The notes below the pieces were generated by a model that was not told the origin of the DNA, did not search any database, and was given only the letters and a program-made list of their open reading frames with translations. DNA of 64,000 bases from Pseudomonadales bacterium (GTDB lineage: Bacteria > Pseudomonadota > Gammaproteobacteria > Pseudomonadales > UBA5518): the NCBI GenBank assembly GCA_024234165.1, contig JACKOP010000002.1, positions 310,001-374,000 on the forward strand, given 5' to 3'. Position 1 is the first letter of the stretch. Every line of letters starts with the position of its first letter. Positions 18,291 through 27,958 of this stretch are shown here, in pieces. The position numbers were made by a program, and so were the translations under genes.

Positions 18291-19958
18291 TCACGCATCG
18301 CGCAGTTCACGGCGCAGGATCTTGCCGACGTTGGACTTCGGCAGTTCGTTGCGGAAGACGAACTCGCGCGGCAGCTTGTAACCGGTCAGCCTTTCGCGGC
18401 AGAACTCGCGCAGCTGCTGAGCATCGAGCGACGGATCGCGACGCACCACGAACACGCGCACGGCCTCGCCGGTCCGCGGATCGGGAACACCCACTGCAGC
18501 GCATTCCAGTACGCCGGGATGCGCCGATACGACGTCCTCGATCTCGTTCGGGTACACGTTGAATCCGGACACGACGATCATGTCCTTCTTGCGATCGACG
18601 ATTTTCAGGTAGCCCTCCGCCGTCACGGTCGCCACATCGCCGGTGTGCAACCAGCCGTCGTCGCCGAGAACCTTTGCCGTCTCGTCGGGACGATTCCAGT
18701 AGCCGTGCATCACCTGCGGACCACGCACCAGCAGCTCCCCCGGCTGGCCGGCCTCGACTTCGTTGCCAGCCTCGTCGACGATGCGCACCTCCGTCGACGG
18801 CACCGCAATCCCGATCGTTCCGGTACGGTTCGCGTGTACCAGATTCAGCGAAATCACCGGCGAGGTTTCGGTCAGACCATAACCCTCGATGATGTCGAGT
18901 CCCGTGACGTCCTTCCAGCGCTGCGCCGCATCGAGCGTGAGTGCCATGCCACCCGAGGTCGTGAGCTTGAGAGCAGAAAAGTCCAGCGCGCGGAACCGCT
19001 GGTTGTTGCACAGCGCCACGAACAGGGTATTCAGGCCGGCAAAGGCTGTGGGGCGCAGCTTGCGAAACTCGCTGATCAACCCTTCCAGGTCACGCGGGTT
19101 TGCGATCAGACAGGTACACGCCCCTCGCACGATCATGCCGAGGCAGCCGTTGAACGCGTAGATGTGATAGAGCGGCAGCGGCAGCAGCAGTGTCTCCTCT
19201 CCATCACGGAAACCGCTGGTCGAAAACAGCACGCCGGCCTGCTGCACGTTGTCGACGATGTTGGCGTGGGAAAGCATCGCGCCCTTGGCCACTCCAGTGG
19301 TACCGCCGGTGTACTGCAGCATCGCCACATCATCACGGGCCGGTTGCTGCTCGCGGTGCACCTGGCGTGCACCAAGTACCAACGCCCGGCGCAGCGTCAC
19401 CGCGCCTGGAATCCGGTAAGGCGGTACCATCTTCTTCAGGTAGCGGGCACCCGCGTTCAGCAGCACGCGGCGCGGCAACGGATGCAGATCGCCCACCTCG
19501 GTGATCACCACATGGCGGATTCCGGTCTCCGGCAGCACCTTCGCTGCCTGCGCTGCCATATTCGCCATCACGACGAGGGCGCGTGCACCCGAGTCACGGA
19601 ACTGGTGTGCCAATTCACGCGTCGTGTAGAGAGGATTCGTGTTCACCACGACCAACCCGGCACGCAGTGCACCGAGGGTCGCGACCGGGTGCTGCAGCAG
19701 GTTCGGCATCTGGATCGCGATGCGATCACCAGGCTTCAGGTCAGTATGATGTTGCAACCAGGACGCGAATGCAGCCGACAACCGGTCCAGCGCACGGAAG
19801 CTCAACGTGTGGCCAAAGCAACTGAGCGCAGGCCTGTCGGCAAAGCGCGCAACCGCTGCGGCGAACAGGGCATTGACGCTGGCATGTTCGGGGGCGCCCA
19901 TTGATTGCGGCATGCCTGCGGCGTCTCGCGCCCGCTCGATCAACTCCATCGTCCGCAT
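18291..19958 (-). CDS. Long-chain fatty-acid--CoA ligase (FadD-like)
   Basis: Activates fatty acids to acyl-CoA with ATP. The 555-residue ANL-superfamily enzyme has the P-loop YTGGTTGVAKGAMLSHANI near residue 197, GYGLTETSP near 352, the DGWLHTGD motif near 435, and DRKKDMIVVSGFNVYPNEIE near 455. The frame extends to 20045, but the extra N-terminal residues are not typical of the family, so ATG 19958 (GGAGG 12 bases upstream) is preferred. A MaoC hydratase is divergently transcribed next to it, which fits a lipid-metabolism pair. Confidence 0.9.
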   Translation of the reverse strand: MRTMELIERARDAAGMPQSMGAPEHASVNALFAAAVARFADRPALSCFGHTLSFRALDRLSAAFASWLQHHTDLKPGDRIAIQMPNLLQHPVATLGALRAGLVVVNTNPLYTTRELAHQFRDSGARALVVMANMAAQAAKVLPETGIRHVVITEVGDLHPLPRRVLLNAGARYLKKMVPPYRIPGAVTLRRALVLGARQVHREQQPARDDVAMLQYTGGTTGVAKGAMLSHANIVDNVQQAGVLFSTSGFRDGEETLLLPLPLYHIYAFNGCLGMIVRGACTCLIANPRDLEGLISEFRKLRPTAFAGLNTLFVALCNNQRFRALDFSALKLTTSGGMALTLDAAQRWKDVTGLDIIEGYGLTETSPVISLNLVHANRTGTIGIAVPSTEVRIVDEAGNEVEAGQPGELLVRGPQVMHGYWNRPDETAKVLGDDGWLHTGDVATVTAEGYLKIVDRKKDMIVVSGFNVYPNEIEDVVSAHPGVLECAAVGVPDPRTGEAVRVFVVRRDPSLDAQQLREFCRERLTGYKLPREFVFRNELPKSNVGKILRRELRDA

Positions 19959-20087
19959 GCTGCTGTCGCGCCTCCGCTGTAGCGTGCCCACTGCACGCGA
20001 TGACTGTAGCGAACAAGCTTCCTGACTGGCAATCGACGTGCACACGCAGTGATAATCGCCAATCCAGGATCAGGATCGGAGCCCCCC

Positions 20088-20561
20088 ATGTCGACACTGC
20101 AGAATTTCACTTACGAGGAACTGTCGATCGGCCAGCGCGCCACCATGACGCGCACCGTGACGGAACAGGACGTGCTGCTGTTCGCCGCGGTCTCGGGTGA
20201 CGTGAACCCGGTACATCTCGACGAGGAGTTCGCGGCTGGTACCCAGTTCAAGGGACGGATCGCTCACGGCATGTACACGGGCGGGCTGGTGTCGGCTGCA
20301 CTGGCGATGGAGCTGCCAGGACCCGGCACCGTCTATATCGGACAGGAGCTGCGTTTCGAACGGCCGGTACGCATCGGCGACACGCTGACCGTGGAGCTCA
20401 CGGTCGCGGAACTGCTGCCCGAAAGGAAGTTCGTGAAAATCCTCACTGCCGTGCTGAACCAGAGCGGCAAGCCGGTGCTGAGCGGCATGGCGACCGTGAT
20501 GGCACCCACGCAGAAACTCTGCATTCCACGCCCCCCGATCCCCCGCATCACGGTAACGTAG
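20088..20561 (+). CDS. MaoC-like (R)-specific enoyl-CoA hydratase
   Basis: Hot-dog-fold hydratase of 157 residues. The signature AVSGDVNPVHLDEEFA with GRIAHGM carries the Asp and His expected of the R-hydratase active site. Members convert trans-2-enoyl-CoA to (R)-3-hydroxyacyl-CoA, linking beta-oxidation to other pathways, or act in related steps. Start ATG 20088 follows GGAG by eight bases. The stop lies 16 bp before the tandem repeat array begins. It is divergent from the acyl-CoA ligase, consistent with shared use of acyl-CoA substrates. Confidence 0.85.
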   Translation: MSTLQNFTYEELSIGQRATMTRTVTEQDVLLFAAVSGDVNPVHLDEEFAAGTQFKGRIAHGMYTGGLVSAALAMELPGPGTVYIGQELRFERPVRIGDTLTVELTVAELLPERKFVKILTAVLNQSGKPVLSGMATVMAPTQKLCIPRPPIPRITVT

Positions 20562-20576
20562 GCGGACACCGCACCC

Positions 20577-22117
20577 GTAGGTCGGCATTCATGCCGACAG
20601 CACCCGTCAAGTTGAAACCCGACCCACGCCGGCGAACCCCGCACCCGTAGGTCGGCATGCATGCCGACAGCCTCCGTCGGGTTGAAACCCGACCCACACC
20701 GGCGAACACCGCACCCGCAGGTCGGCATTCATGCCGACAGCCTCCGTCGGGTTGAAACCCGACCCACGCCGGCGAACACCGCACCCGTAGGTCGGCATGC
20801 GTGCCGACAGCACCCGTCGAGTTGAAACCCGACCCACACCGGCGAACACCGCGCCCGTAGGTCGGCATTCATGCCGGCAGCACCCGTCGGGTTGAAACCC
20901 GACCCACACCGGCGAACACCGCACCCGTAGGTCGGCATTCATGCCGACGACAGCCTCCGTCGGGTTGAAACCCGACCCACGCCGGCGGGCACCGCACCCG
21001 TAGGTCGGCATGCATGCCGACGACAGCCTCCGTCGGGTTGAAACCCGACCCACGCCGGCGGGCACCGCACCCGTAGGTCGGCATTCATGCCGACGACAGC
21101 ACCCGTCGGGTTGAAACCCGACCCACACCGGCGGGCACCGCACCCGTAGGTCGGCATTCATGCCGACAGCCTCCGTCGGGTTGAAACCCGACCCACGCCG
21201 GCGAACACCGCGCCCGTAGGTCGGCATGCGTGCCGACAGCACCGTCGGGTTGAAACCCGACCCACGCCGGCAAACACCGCGCCCGTAGGTCGGCATGCAT
21301 GTCGACAGCACCCGTCGGGTTGAAACCCGACCCACACCAGCGAACACCGCGCCCGTAGGTCGGCATTCATGCCGACGATAGCCTCCGTCGGGTTGAAACC
21401 CGACCCACACCGGCGGACACCGCACCCGTAGGTCGGCATTCATGCCGACGATAGCCTCCCGTCGGGTTGAAACCCGACCCACACCGGCGGACACCGCACC
21501 CGTAGGTCGGCATTCATGCCGACAGCACCTGTCGGGTTGAAACCCGACCTACGCCGGCGGGCACCGCACCCGTAGGTCGGCATGCATGCCGACAGCACCC
21601 GGCGGGTTGAAACCCGACCCACGCCAGCGAACACCGCACCCGTAGGTCGGCATTCATGCCGACAGCACCCGTCAAGTTGAAACCCGACCCACGCCGGCGG
21701 GCACCGCACCCGTAGGTCGGCATGCATGCCGACAGCACCCGTCGGGTTGAAACCCGACCCACACCGGCGGACACCGCACCCGTAGGTCGGCATTCATGTC
21801 GACAGCACCCGTCGGGTTGAAACCCGACCCACACCAGCGAACCCCGCGCCGGTAGGTCGGCATTCATGCCGACGATAGCCTCCGTCGGGTTGAAACCCGA
21901 CCCACACCGGCGGACACCGCACCCGTAGGTCGGCATGCATGCCGACAGCACCCGTCGGGTTGAAACCCGACCCACACCGGCGAACACCGCGCCCGTAGGT
22001 CGGCATTCATGCCGACGACAGCACCCGTCGGGTTGAAACCCGAACCACGCCGGCAAACACCGCGCCCGTAGGTCGGCATTCATGCCGACAGCACCCGTCG
22101 GGTTGAAACCCGAACCT
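20577..22117. repeat. Tandem array of about 22 double-palindrome units
   Basis: The 1.54-kb gap is filled by 22 head-to-tail units starting at 20577, 20647, 20717, 20787, 20857, 20927, 21000, 21073, 21146, 21216, 21285, 21355, 21428, 21502, 21572, 21642, 21712, 21782, 21852, 21925, 21995 and 22068. Unit length is mostly 70 bp, with 69, 73 and 74 bp variants. Each unit holds two imperfect palindromes, GTCGGCATTCATGCCGAC and GTCGGGTTGAAACCCGAC, joined by a GC-rich linker. The structure resembles REP/BIME intergenic palindromes, expanded in tandem. The last unit lacks its linker and supplies the stop codon of the next gene on the minus strand. Open frames through the array are a by-product of its composition. 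Confidence 0.95.
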
Positions 22118-22583
22118 ACGTGCGGAACTGGTCGGGATCGAGGAACTGCAATCGCAGGGTCACGGCACCCGTCTCCGGCTTGTCTACGCCGAGCATCATC
22201 ACGTTGGTCTGCCCATCGTCACCCAGGATTGCCGGCAGATTGAGCAGCAGCGCACCGGTCTCCTCGCTCGAGTAGATGTTCAGCGGCTCCTTGAAGCGGA
22301 TGCATTGCGACAGCTTGCCCAGCAGTTGCGCGAGCGCCTTGCGAAATACCGTGAACCCCAGCTTGCCACGGAACTCGCCATGATCGAGTGCGACTCGAAA
22401 CAGCAGGTCGGAACCGTCCTCGAGACGCGCCTCGGCCAGATCGAGCACCGCGCCACCGTGGATACGTGCAAAGTTGCGCTTCGCCTGCACACGTGACGGT
22501 GCGATGAAGCCGGCATGAAGCACGTTGAGCGCCCCGGTGAAAAAGCGCTGGGGTTCCATGCTGACGTTCTGGCTATCGCTCAT
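22116..22583 (-). CDS. Conserved-looking hypothetical protein
   Basis: A 155-residue soluble protein that I do not recognise. It has no signal peptide or membrane segment. Composition and codon use match neighbouring genes, with a mix of alternating hydrophobic strands (for example GALLLNLPAIL, TNVMMLGVD, GAVTLRLQFLD) that suggests a beta-rich fold. Its TAG stop at 22116-22118 coincides with the edge of the repeat array, so the array may have replaced the original 3' end. ATG 22583 is used; ATG 22559 is an alternative. Confidence 0.6.
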   Translation of the reverse strand: MSDSQNVSMEPQRFFTGALNVLHAGFIAPSRVQAKRNFARIHGGAVLDLAEARLEDGSDLLFRVALDHGEFRGKLGFTVFRKALAQLLGKLSQCIRFKEPLNIYSSEETGALLLNLPAILGDDGQTNVMMLGVDKPETGAVTLRLQFLDPDQFRT

Positions 22584-22652
22584 GACCGGTCTGGCGCCTC
22601 CGGGATGGGGTGTTCTGCGGGCGCCTAAGGTAGCCGATCCGCTGCAGTGAGG

Positions 22653-24104
22653 CTACAGATACGGCGTGAACAGCCAGACCGCCGCATCGCGCAGCCGTTG
22701 CAGGGCTCCGCGCCGGCGCCACTCCCGGTATCCATAGACACGCGAACGGCTCAGGGTAGCGGCGAAATGCTCCGCCAGTTGGCGACCAAAGCCATGGTCG
22801 TAGATCTCCACCGCCAGTTCGAAATTCAGTCGCAGGCTGCGCGGATCCAGGTTCGAAGAACCGATCTGTGCGTAATAGTCGTCGACCAGCAGCAGTTTCG
22901 TGTGCTGGAACGGCCCTTCGAAGAATCGCAGTTGCACCCCGGTCTTCAGCAGCTCGCCCAGCGTGTGTGTCGCCGCCCAGGTCATGAACACGAAGTTGTT
23001 GTGCGCCGGCAGCACGATCGTCACATCCACGCCGCGCAAGGCCGCCGTCTGCAGCGCCACGGCCAGTTCACGCGGCGGCAGGAAATACGGCGTCATGATC
23101 TTGATGCTCCGGCGCGCCGCGTTGATGGCGCCTACCAGCACCCACAGCAGCTTGTCGATGTCTTCGTTCGGACCATCGACGATCACGCGACACTCGGCTT
23201 CCTCCGGCAGTGGTGTCGGCTGCAATGGCGACGTCGTGCGCGGCAGTGGATGGCGCGAACTGAACAGCCAGTCGGCGGCGAACACCTCCTCGATCTGGTG
23301 CACCACCGGCCCACGCAGGCGGAAATGCATGTCGGTGACCTGCGCTTCCCGGCCATCCGCCGCCATGTGCTTGCTGCGGATGTTCATGCCTCCGGTGAAC
23401 GCGAGTTCACCGTCGACGACGAGGATCTTGCGGTGATTGCGCAGGTTCAGCGACAGGTTCGGCGGCAGCAGCCGTGGCTGCAGGAAGCGCGCCACCTGCA
23501 CCCCGCCGCGGCGCAGTGCCGGCGCCACCAGCGGCATCGTATAGAACTGACCGAAACCATCGAGCAGCACGCGAACATCGACTCCACGTGCACGCGCCGC
23601 CGTGAGCGCTGCAACGAACTCCCACCCGACGCCACGCGCCTCGAAGATATAGCTTGCAAGCCACACGTAGTGCTGCGCCTCGCCAATGGCGTGCAACATC
23701 GCGGGATACGCGTTTTCGCCACACAGCAGGGCTTCGACACTGTTGCCGGTGAGCAGCTCGTTGCCACTGGCCGCGCGCCCCAGCAGCGCCAGGTTGCGGT
23801 ATTCGGGTGCGATCAGATGCTCTGCGGCGACGTGCTCCAGGACCAGCGGCTGCGCAGGCTCTTCCTCCTCCGGCAGCGCATGCAGTCGCCGCGCACGGGT
23901 GCGGATGCGATTGTTGCCGAACAGCGCGTACACGATTGCACCAAGCACCGGAAAGAACATGCACACCGCAATCCAGACCGCGGCACTGCGTGAGTCGCGC
24001 TTGGTGAGCAGTGCATGCGTTGCCGCGCCTACCGAGATCACGAATCCTCCCGCTGCGAATGCGAGCTTGATTGCCAGCTCGAAGTCGATCAGCAACGGAT
24101 GCAT
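22653..24104 (-). CDS. cls: Cardiolipin synthase
   Basis: Phospholipase-D superfamily enzyme condensing phosphatidylglycerol to cardiolipin at the inner membrane; 483 residues, as in ClsA. Two N-terminal transmembrane helices (about residues 12-30 and 41-63) precede two HKD motifs: NHRKILVVDGELAFTGG near 225 and HTKLLLVDDYYAQIGSSN near 405. Both His, Lys and Asp residues are intact. It is divergent from the SDR gene, with 127 bp between them. Confidence 0.93.
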   Translation of the reverse strand: MHPLLIDFELAIKLAFAAGGFVISVGAATHALLTKRDSRSAAVWIAVCMFFPVLGAIVYALFGNNRIRTRARRLHALPEEEEPAQPLVLEHVAAEHLIAPEYRNLALLGRAASGNELLTGNSVEALLCGENAYPAMLHAIGEAQHYVWLASYIFEARGVGWEFVAALTAARARGVDVRVLLDGFGQFYTMPLVAPALRRGGVQVARFLQPRLLPPNLSLNLRNHRKILVVDGELAFTGGMNIRSKHMAADGREAQVTDMHFRLRGPVVHQIEEVFAADWLFSSRHPLPRTTSPLQPTPLPEEAECRVIVDGPNEDIDKLLWVLVGAINAARRSIKIMTPYFLPPRELAVALQTAALRGVDVTIVLPAHNNFVFMTWAATHTLGELLKTGVQLRFFEGPFQHTKLLLVDDYYAQIGSSNLDPRSLRLNFELAVEIYDHGFGRQLAEHFAATLSRSRVYGYREWRRRGALQRLRDAAVWLFTPYL

Positions 24105-24231
24105 GCAGCTCTCCAGCGGGGCGCGATCGCGGGATCATAGAATATGGTCGAGATGAACTGCCATAATCGCGCCAGTCCAGGCCACATTCACCCTCCAGCC
24201 AACCCGCATCCCTGCGAAAAGGACTCTGACC

Positions 24232-25044
24232 ATGTTTGCAACACGCTCGCTCGAAGGCAGGACCGCACTGGTCACGGCTGGTGCAGCAGCCATTTCCATT
24301 GCCGCAACGAAGTTGCTGGTGCGCGACGGCGCATCCGTCGTACTGATGGGACGCCGCCAGGAGGCACTCGAAGCAGCGCGCGAGGAAATCCTCGCCGAAC
24401 ACGAAGGCCGCGTGGAGCTGTACCCGGGCGATGCCTGCAAGGAATCCGATGTGATCGCGGCCCTGCGCAAGACGCATGATCTCGGTGACCGGCTGGATAT
24501 CGTGGTCAGCGCAGTCGGTGGCAGCGGCTTCAAGCCGATCCTGCTGATCGAGGAAGAAGACCTGATCACCGATTACAGACTCAACGTCGTCAGCGCGATC
24601 CTGGCAACAAAGCACGCCGTTCGGCTGATGAAGCCGGGCGGCAGCATCGTGTGCATCTCTTCCAACGCCGCAAAGCTGAGCTATGCGTACCTGTCTTCCT
24701 ACAACACGTCCAAGGCCGGGCTCGAAGGATTCGTGCGCGTTGCCGCCGATGAACTGGGGTCGCGCGGAATCCGCGTCAACGCCGTGCGTCCGGGGATGAC
24801 CCGCAGCGCCGGTACCAACGGCATGTTCGACATCCCGGCCGTGGTCCAGGGCATCCTCGAGCAGGTGCCGCTCGGCAGACTGGGCGAACCGGAAGACATC
24901 GCACCTGCCATCCGCTTCCTGGCAGGGTCCGAATCCGCCTGGATGACCGGACAGAGCTTTGCGGTGGATGGCGGCAACGAACTGCGACGCAATCCGGCGC
25001 TCTCGGATATGGTCTCGCAGATATTCGGGCCGGAATTCGTCTGA
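24232..25044 (+). CDS. Short-chain dehydrogenase/reductase
   Basis: A 270-residue classical-type SDR. The catalytic YNTSK near residue 163 and the upstream serine region (CISSNAA) are present, as is the C-terminal GQSFAVDGG typical of FabG-like enzymes. The dinucleotide-binding loop reads TAGAAAISIA instead of the usual TGxxxGIG, so two of three glycines are changed. Cofactor binding may be altered. The gene ends 27 bp before mnmC on the same strand. Substrate unknown. Confidence 0.85.
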   Translation: MFATRSLEGRTALVTAGAAAISIAATKLLVRDGASVVLMGRRQEALEAAREEILAEHEGRVELYPGDACKESDVIAALRKTHDLGDRLDIVVSAVGGSGFKPILLIEEEDLITDYRLNVVSAILATKHAVRLMKPGGSIVCISSNAAKLSYAYLSSYNTSKAGLEGFVRVAADELGSRGIRVNAVRPGMTRSAGTNGMFDIPAVVQGILEQVPLGRLGEPEDIAPAIRFLAGSESAWMTGQSFAVDGGNELRRNPALSDMVSQIFGPEFV

Positions 25045-25071
25045 TCCGATCGGACCCGGAGCTGATCCAAG

Positions 25072-27099
25072 GTGAATGACGAGGCCGGATCGACCGCATC
25101 GACCGGACCCGCAGAACCCGACTGGCTGCCCGACGGCACCCCCTGGTCGCGCGAATTCGGCGACGTCTACTACAGCCGTGACGACGGCTGCGCCGAGGCG
25201 CGCCACGTGTTTCTCGCGCACAACGCGCTGGAGAGTCGCTGGCGTTCGTTGCCCGACCATGCGGGCAGCGTGTTCGTGATCAACGAGACCGGCTTCGGTA
25301 CCGGGCTGAATTTCCTGCTCGCCTGGCAGTTGTGGGAGCGCATCGCACCCGCGGCAGCGCGGCTGGTTTTCCGTAGTCTGGATGCGTATCCGCTGTCACG
25401 CGAGGCGATCCGCCGCGCAAACGCGCGCTGGCCGGAGCTGGCACGATTCAGCGAAGAACTCGTCACGGCGTGGCCGCCGCTGCTCGAGGGGCTGCACACG
25501 CTGGATCTCGCCGGCGGGCGCGTGCGCCTGCAGCTCCATATCGGCGACGTCACACCGGCGCTCGACGACTACGGTGCAAGCCAGCATCCCGAACTGGCGG
25601 TACCGGCCGATGCCTGGTTTCTCGATGGCTTTGCACCCGCACGCAATCCAGCGATGTGGACGCCGGCAGTCCTGCGCCGTGTTGCTGCGCTGAGTCGCCC
25701 CGGGACCACGCTGGCGACCTTCACCGCAGCCAGTGCCGTGCGTACGGCGCTCACGGCTGCAGGCTTTGCGATCGAACGCGTGAGCGGATTCGGCCGCAAG
25801 CGCGAGATGCTCGCGGGGTGCTTCGAAGGCGCCGCGTGCACGCTGCTCGAAGCGCTCGAGGAAACTCCGTGGCAATTGTGCGCAACCCCCGCACCGCGCC
25901 CTCGCAAGGCGATCGTGATCGGTTCAGGCATTGCCGGTGCCTGCTGCGCGAACGCGCTGGCGCGCCGTGGCGTGCGGGTGACGGTGATCGAGACTGCCGA
26001 GGCGCCACTCGCCAGCGCACCAGCCAGCCCGCAGGGCATCCTGTTCACCCAGTTGCCGGTCAGCGACACGCCGCACGGCGCATTCACGCTGCACAGTTAC
26101 CTGCATGCCTTGCGTTTCTACGCCGCCCTGTTCGGCGCCGAGGGCAACGAGTACGCACGCTGCGGTCTGCTGCAACTGCGCAGCGACGAGGACAGCGAAT
26201 TCGTGTCTCTGCGCGAACGCTACGCCGCTCTTCCCGAGCTGGCGCATTTCGTCGACGCCCGCGAAGCCTCTGCGATCGCCGGCATCGTGCTGAAGCAGCA
26301 GGCGATCCACCTCCCCGGCAGCGGCTGGCTGGTGCCGCAGGCAGCGCGCGCACGGCTGCTCGACCACCCGCTGATCGAAACACGCTTCGGCTGCCGGGCG
26401 ATGCACCTCGGCAATGCGCAGGGGCACTGGAGCGTCGCACTCGATCACGGCGAAACGGTCGATGCTCCTGTCGTGATCGTCGCCACCGCAAGCGCAGCCA
26501 ATGCGCTGCTTGGAGCGAACCCCCTGCCGATCGTGGCGCTGCGTGGCCAGATCACGCTGATCCCGCGTGCGCTGGTCGGTGCCACGCCACGCTGTGTGGT
26601 CTGTGCCAGTGGCTACGTGGCACCAGCGCGCGGTGAATGGCTGTGCTGCGGCGCCAGCTATGTGCGCGGTGCGGGCGACTACCAGCCAACCCAGGCAGAA
26701 AACGCCGACAACCTCGAACGCGCACACGAGATCCTGGCGCACATCGACCTCGCGAAAATCCCGCAGGAAGCACTGCAGGCGGGTGTCGGGTATCGCAGCA
26801 GCACGCCGGACCGACTGCCGATCGCGGGAGCAGTGGCGGATGCGGCGGCGTTCCGTCGCGAGTTCGCCGCACTGCGCCACAACGCACGCCGTCCGATCGA
26901 CCACACCGGCAGTTATCTGCCGGGTCTGTACGTCAGCACCGGCCATGGCTCGCGCGGACTGACCAGCGCGCCGCTGTGCGCCGATGCGATCAGCGCCTCG
27001 ATCTGCGGCGAGCCCTCTCCGCTGCCGCAGCGCCTGCAACGCACGATTTCACCAGCACGCTTCCTGATCCGCGACATCATCAAGGGGCGTGGCGCATGA
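25072..27099 (+). CDS. mnmC: Bifunctional tRNA 5-methylaminomethyl-2-thiouridine biosynthesis protein
   Basis: Makes the last two steps of mnm5s2U34 in tRNA wobble positions. The N-terminal half (about residues 1-245) is the SAM methyltransferase, with NETGFGTGLNFLLAW near 64 and WFLDGFAPARNPAMW near 182. The C-terminal half is the FAD oxidase, starting with the dinucleotide motif VIGSGIAGACCANALARRG near 281. The 675-residue length matches a full two-domain MnmC. Translation starts at GTG 25072, with GGAG ten bases upstream. Its stop overlaps the next ATG (ATGA). Confidence 0.93.
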   Translation: MNDEAGSTASTGPAEPDWLPDGTPWSREFGDVYYSRDDGCAEARHVFLAHNALESRWRSLPDHAGSVFVINETGFGTGLNFLLAWQLWERIAPAAARLVFRSLDAYPLSREAIRRANARWPELARFSEELVTAWPPLLEGLHTLDLAGGRVRLQLHIGDVTPALDDYGASQHPELAVPADAWFLDGFAPARNPAMWTPAVLRRVAALSRPGTTLATFTAASAVRTALTAAGFAIERVSGFGRKREMLAGCFEGAACTLLEALEETPWQLCATPAPRPRKAIVIGSGIAGACCANALARRGVRVTVIETAEAPLASAPASPQGILFTQLPVSDTPHGAFTLHSYLHALRFYAALFGAEGNEYARCGLLQLRSDEDSEFVSLRERYAALPELAHFVDAREASAIAGIVLKQQAIHLPGSGWLVPQAARARLLDHPLIETRFGCRAMHLGNAQGHWSVALDHGETVDAPVVIVATASAANALLGANPLPIVALRGQITLIPRALVGATPRCVVCASGYVAPARGEWLCCGASYVRGAGDYQPTQAENADNLERAHEILAHIDLAKIPQEALQAGVGYRSSTPDRLPIAGAVADAAAFRREFAALRHNARRPIDHTGSYLPGLYVSTGHGSRGLTSAPLCADAISASICGEPSPLPQRLQRTISPARFLIRDIIKGRGA

Positions 27100-27929
27100 A
27101 ACGCCCCCTGCTCGCTGCACTAGGTGTCGTCGTGCTTGGCGTCGTGCTGCCGCAAGCCGGCTGCGCACGCCCGACTCCCGAAAGGCTCCTGCCAACCCTG
27201 CCGACAAACCCTTATGCCATCGTGAAACGTATGTCCCACGATCGCACGCTGTTCACGCAGGGACTGCTGATCGATCGCGGCAAGCTCATCGAGAGCGGCG
27301 GCAATTACGGCGAATCGCGCCTGCTGCTGCGCACGCTCGCGGATCCGCGCCCATTGCGCACGCACAGACTCCCGGTGCGCTGGTTCGCCGAGGGCATCGC
27401 CGTGCACGACGGCAAGCTCCATCTGCTGACCTGGCGCGAAGGCGTCATGCAGCGCTTTTCATTGCCGGAACTCGAACCGGAGCAACGCTTCGACTACCGG
27501 GGCGAAGGCTGGGGACTCGCCAGCGACGGCACCCACCTGATCCAGAGCGATGGCAGCGCGACGCTGCGCTGGCGCAGCCCCGCCGAGTTCTCCGAGTGGC
27601 GCCGCCTGACCGTGCGTGTGGGCAAACAACCGCTGGAACGCCTCAACGAACTCGAGTGGGTGAACGGCTGGCTGCTCGCCAACGTGTGGCTGACCGACAG
27701 CGTGGTCGCCATCGATCCGCGCAACGGCTGCGCACGCTGGCGACTCGAACTCGGCGAGCTGCTCGATGCCAGCGAACGCCGCAGCACCGATGTACTGAAC
27801 GGCATCGCGTGGGACGCAGACACCGGGCTGCTGTGGGTCACCGGCAAGCTGTGGCCGTGGCTGTTCGCGTTGCGTATCGAGCCTCCGCCGCTGCCAACGC
27901 AGACCGCACCCGGCGGTTCATGCACATAG
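27096..27929 (+). CDS. Glutaminyl-peptide cyclotransferase-like lipoprotein
   Basis: A 277-residue exported protein. The N-terminus is a lipoprotein-like signal with cysteine at residue 24 (PQAGC). The mature part resembles bacterial/plant-type glutaminyl cyclases, five-bladed propellers that turn N-terminal Gln into pyroglutamate: HDRTLFTQGLLID near 46, the ESGGNYGES segment, NELEWVNGWLLANVW near 188, and LNGIAWD near 237. The ATG overlaps the mnmC stop (ATGA), so it is coupled to mnmC, although no functional link is obvious. Confidence 0.8.
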   Translation: MKRPLLAALGVVVLGVVLPQAGCARPTPERLLPTLPTNPYAIVKRMSHDRTLFTQGLLIDRGKLIESGGNYGESRLLLRTLADPRPLRTHRLPVRWFAEGIAVHDGKLHLLTWREGVMQRFSLPELEPEQRFDYRGEGWGLASDGTHLIQSDGSATLRWRSPAEFSEWRRLTVRVGKQPLERLNELEWVNGWLLANVWLTDSVVAIDPRNGCARWRLELGELLDASERRSTDVLNGIAWDADTGLLWVTGKLWPWLFALRIEPPPLPTQTAPGGSCT

Positions 27930-27958
27930 GCCCTGCCGCCGGAATGTGATGTCGCGCC

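Noticed and set aside
20607..22083. Series of minus-strand open frames encoding repeats such as MPTYGCGVRRCGSGFNPT
   Set aside because: They arise because the 70-bp palindromic unit has no stops in most frames. The unit length is not a multiple of three, so the frame changes at each repeat, and no ribosome-binding site pattern supports them.
20577..22117. CRISPR array
   Set aside because: The repeated unit covers almost the whole period. There are no unique 30-40 bp spacers and no cas genes, and the palindromic pairs fit REP/BIME-type elements.
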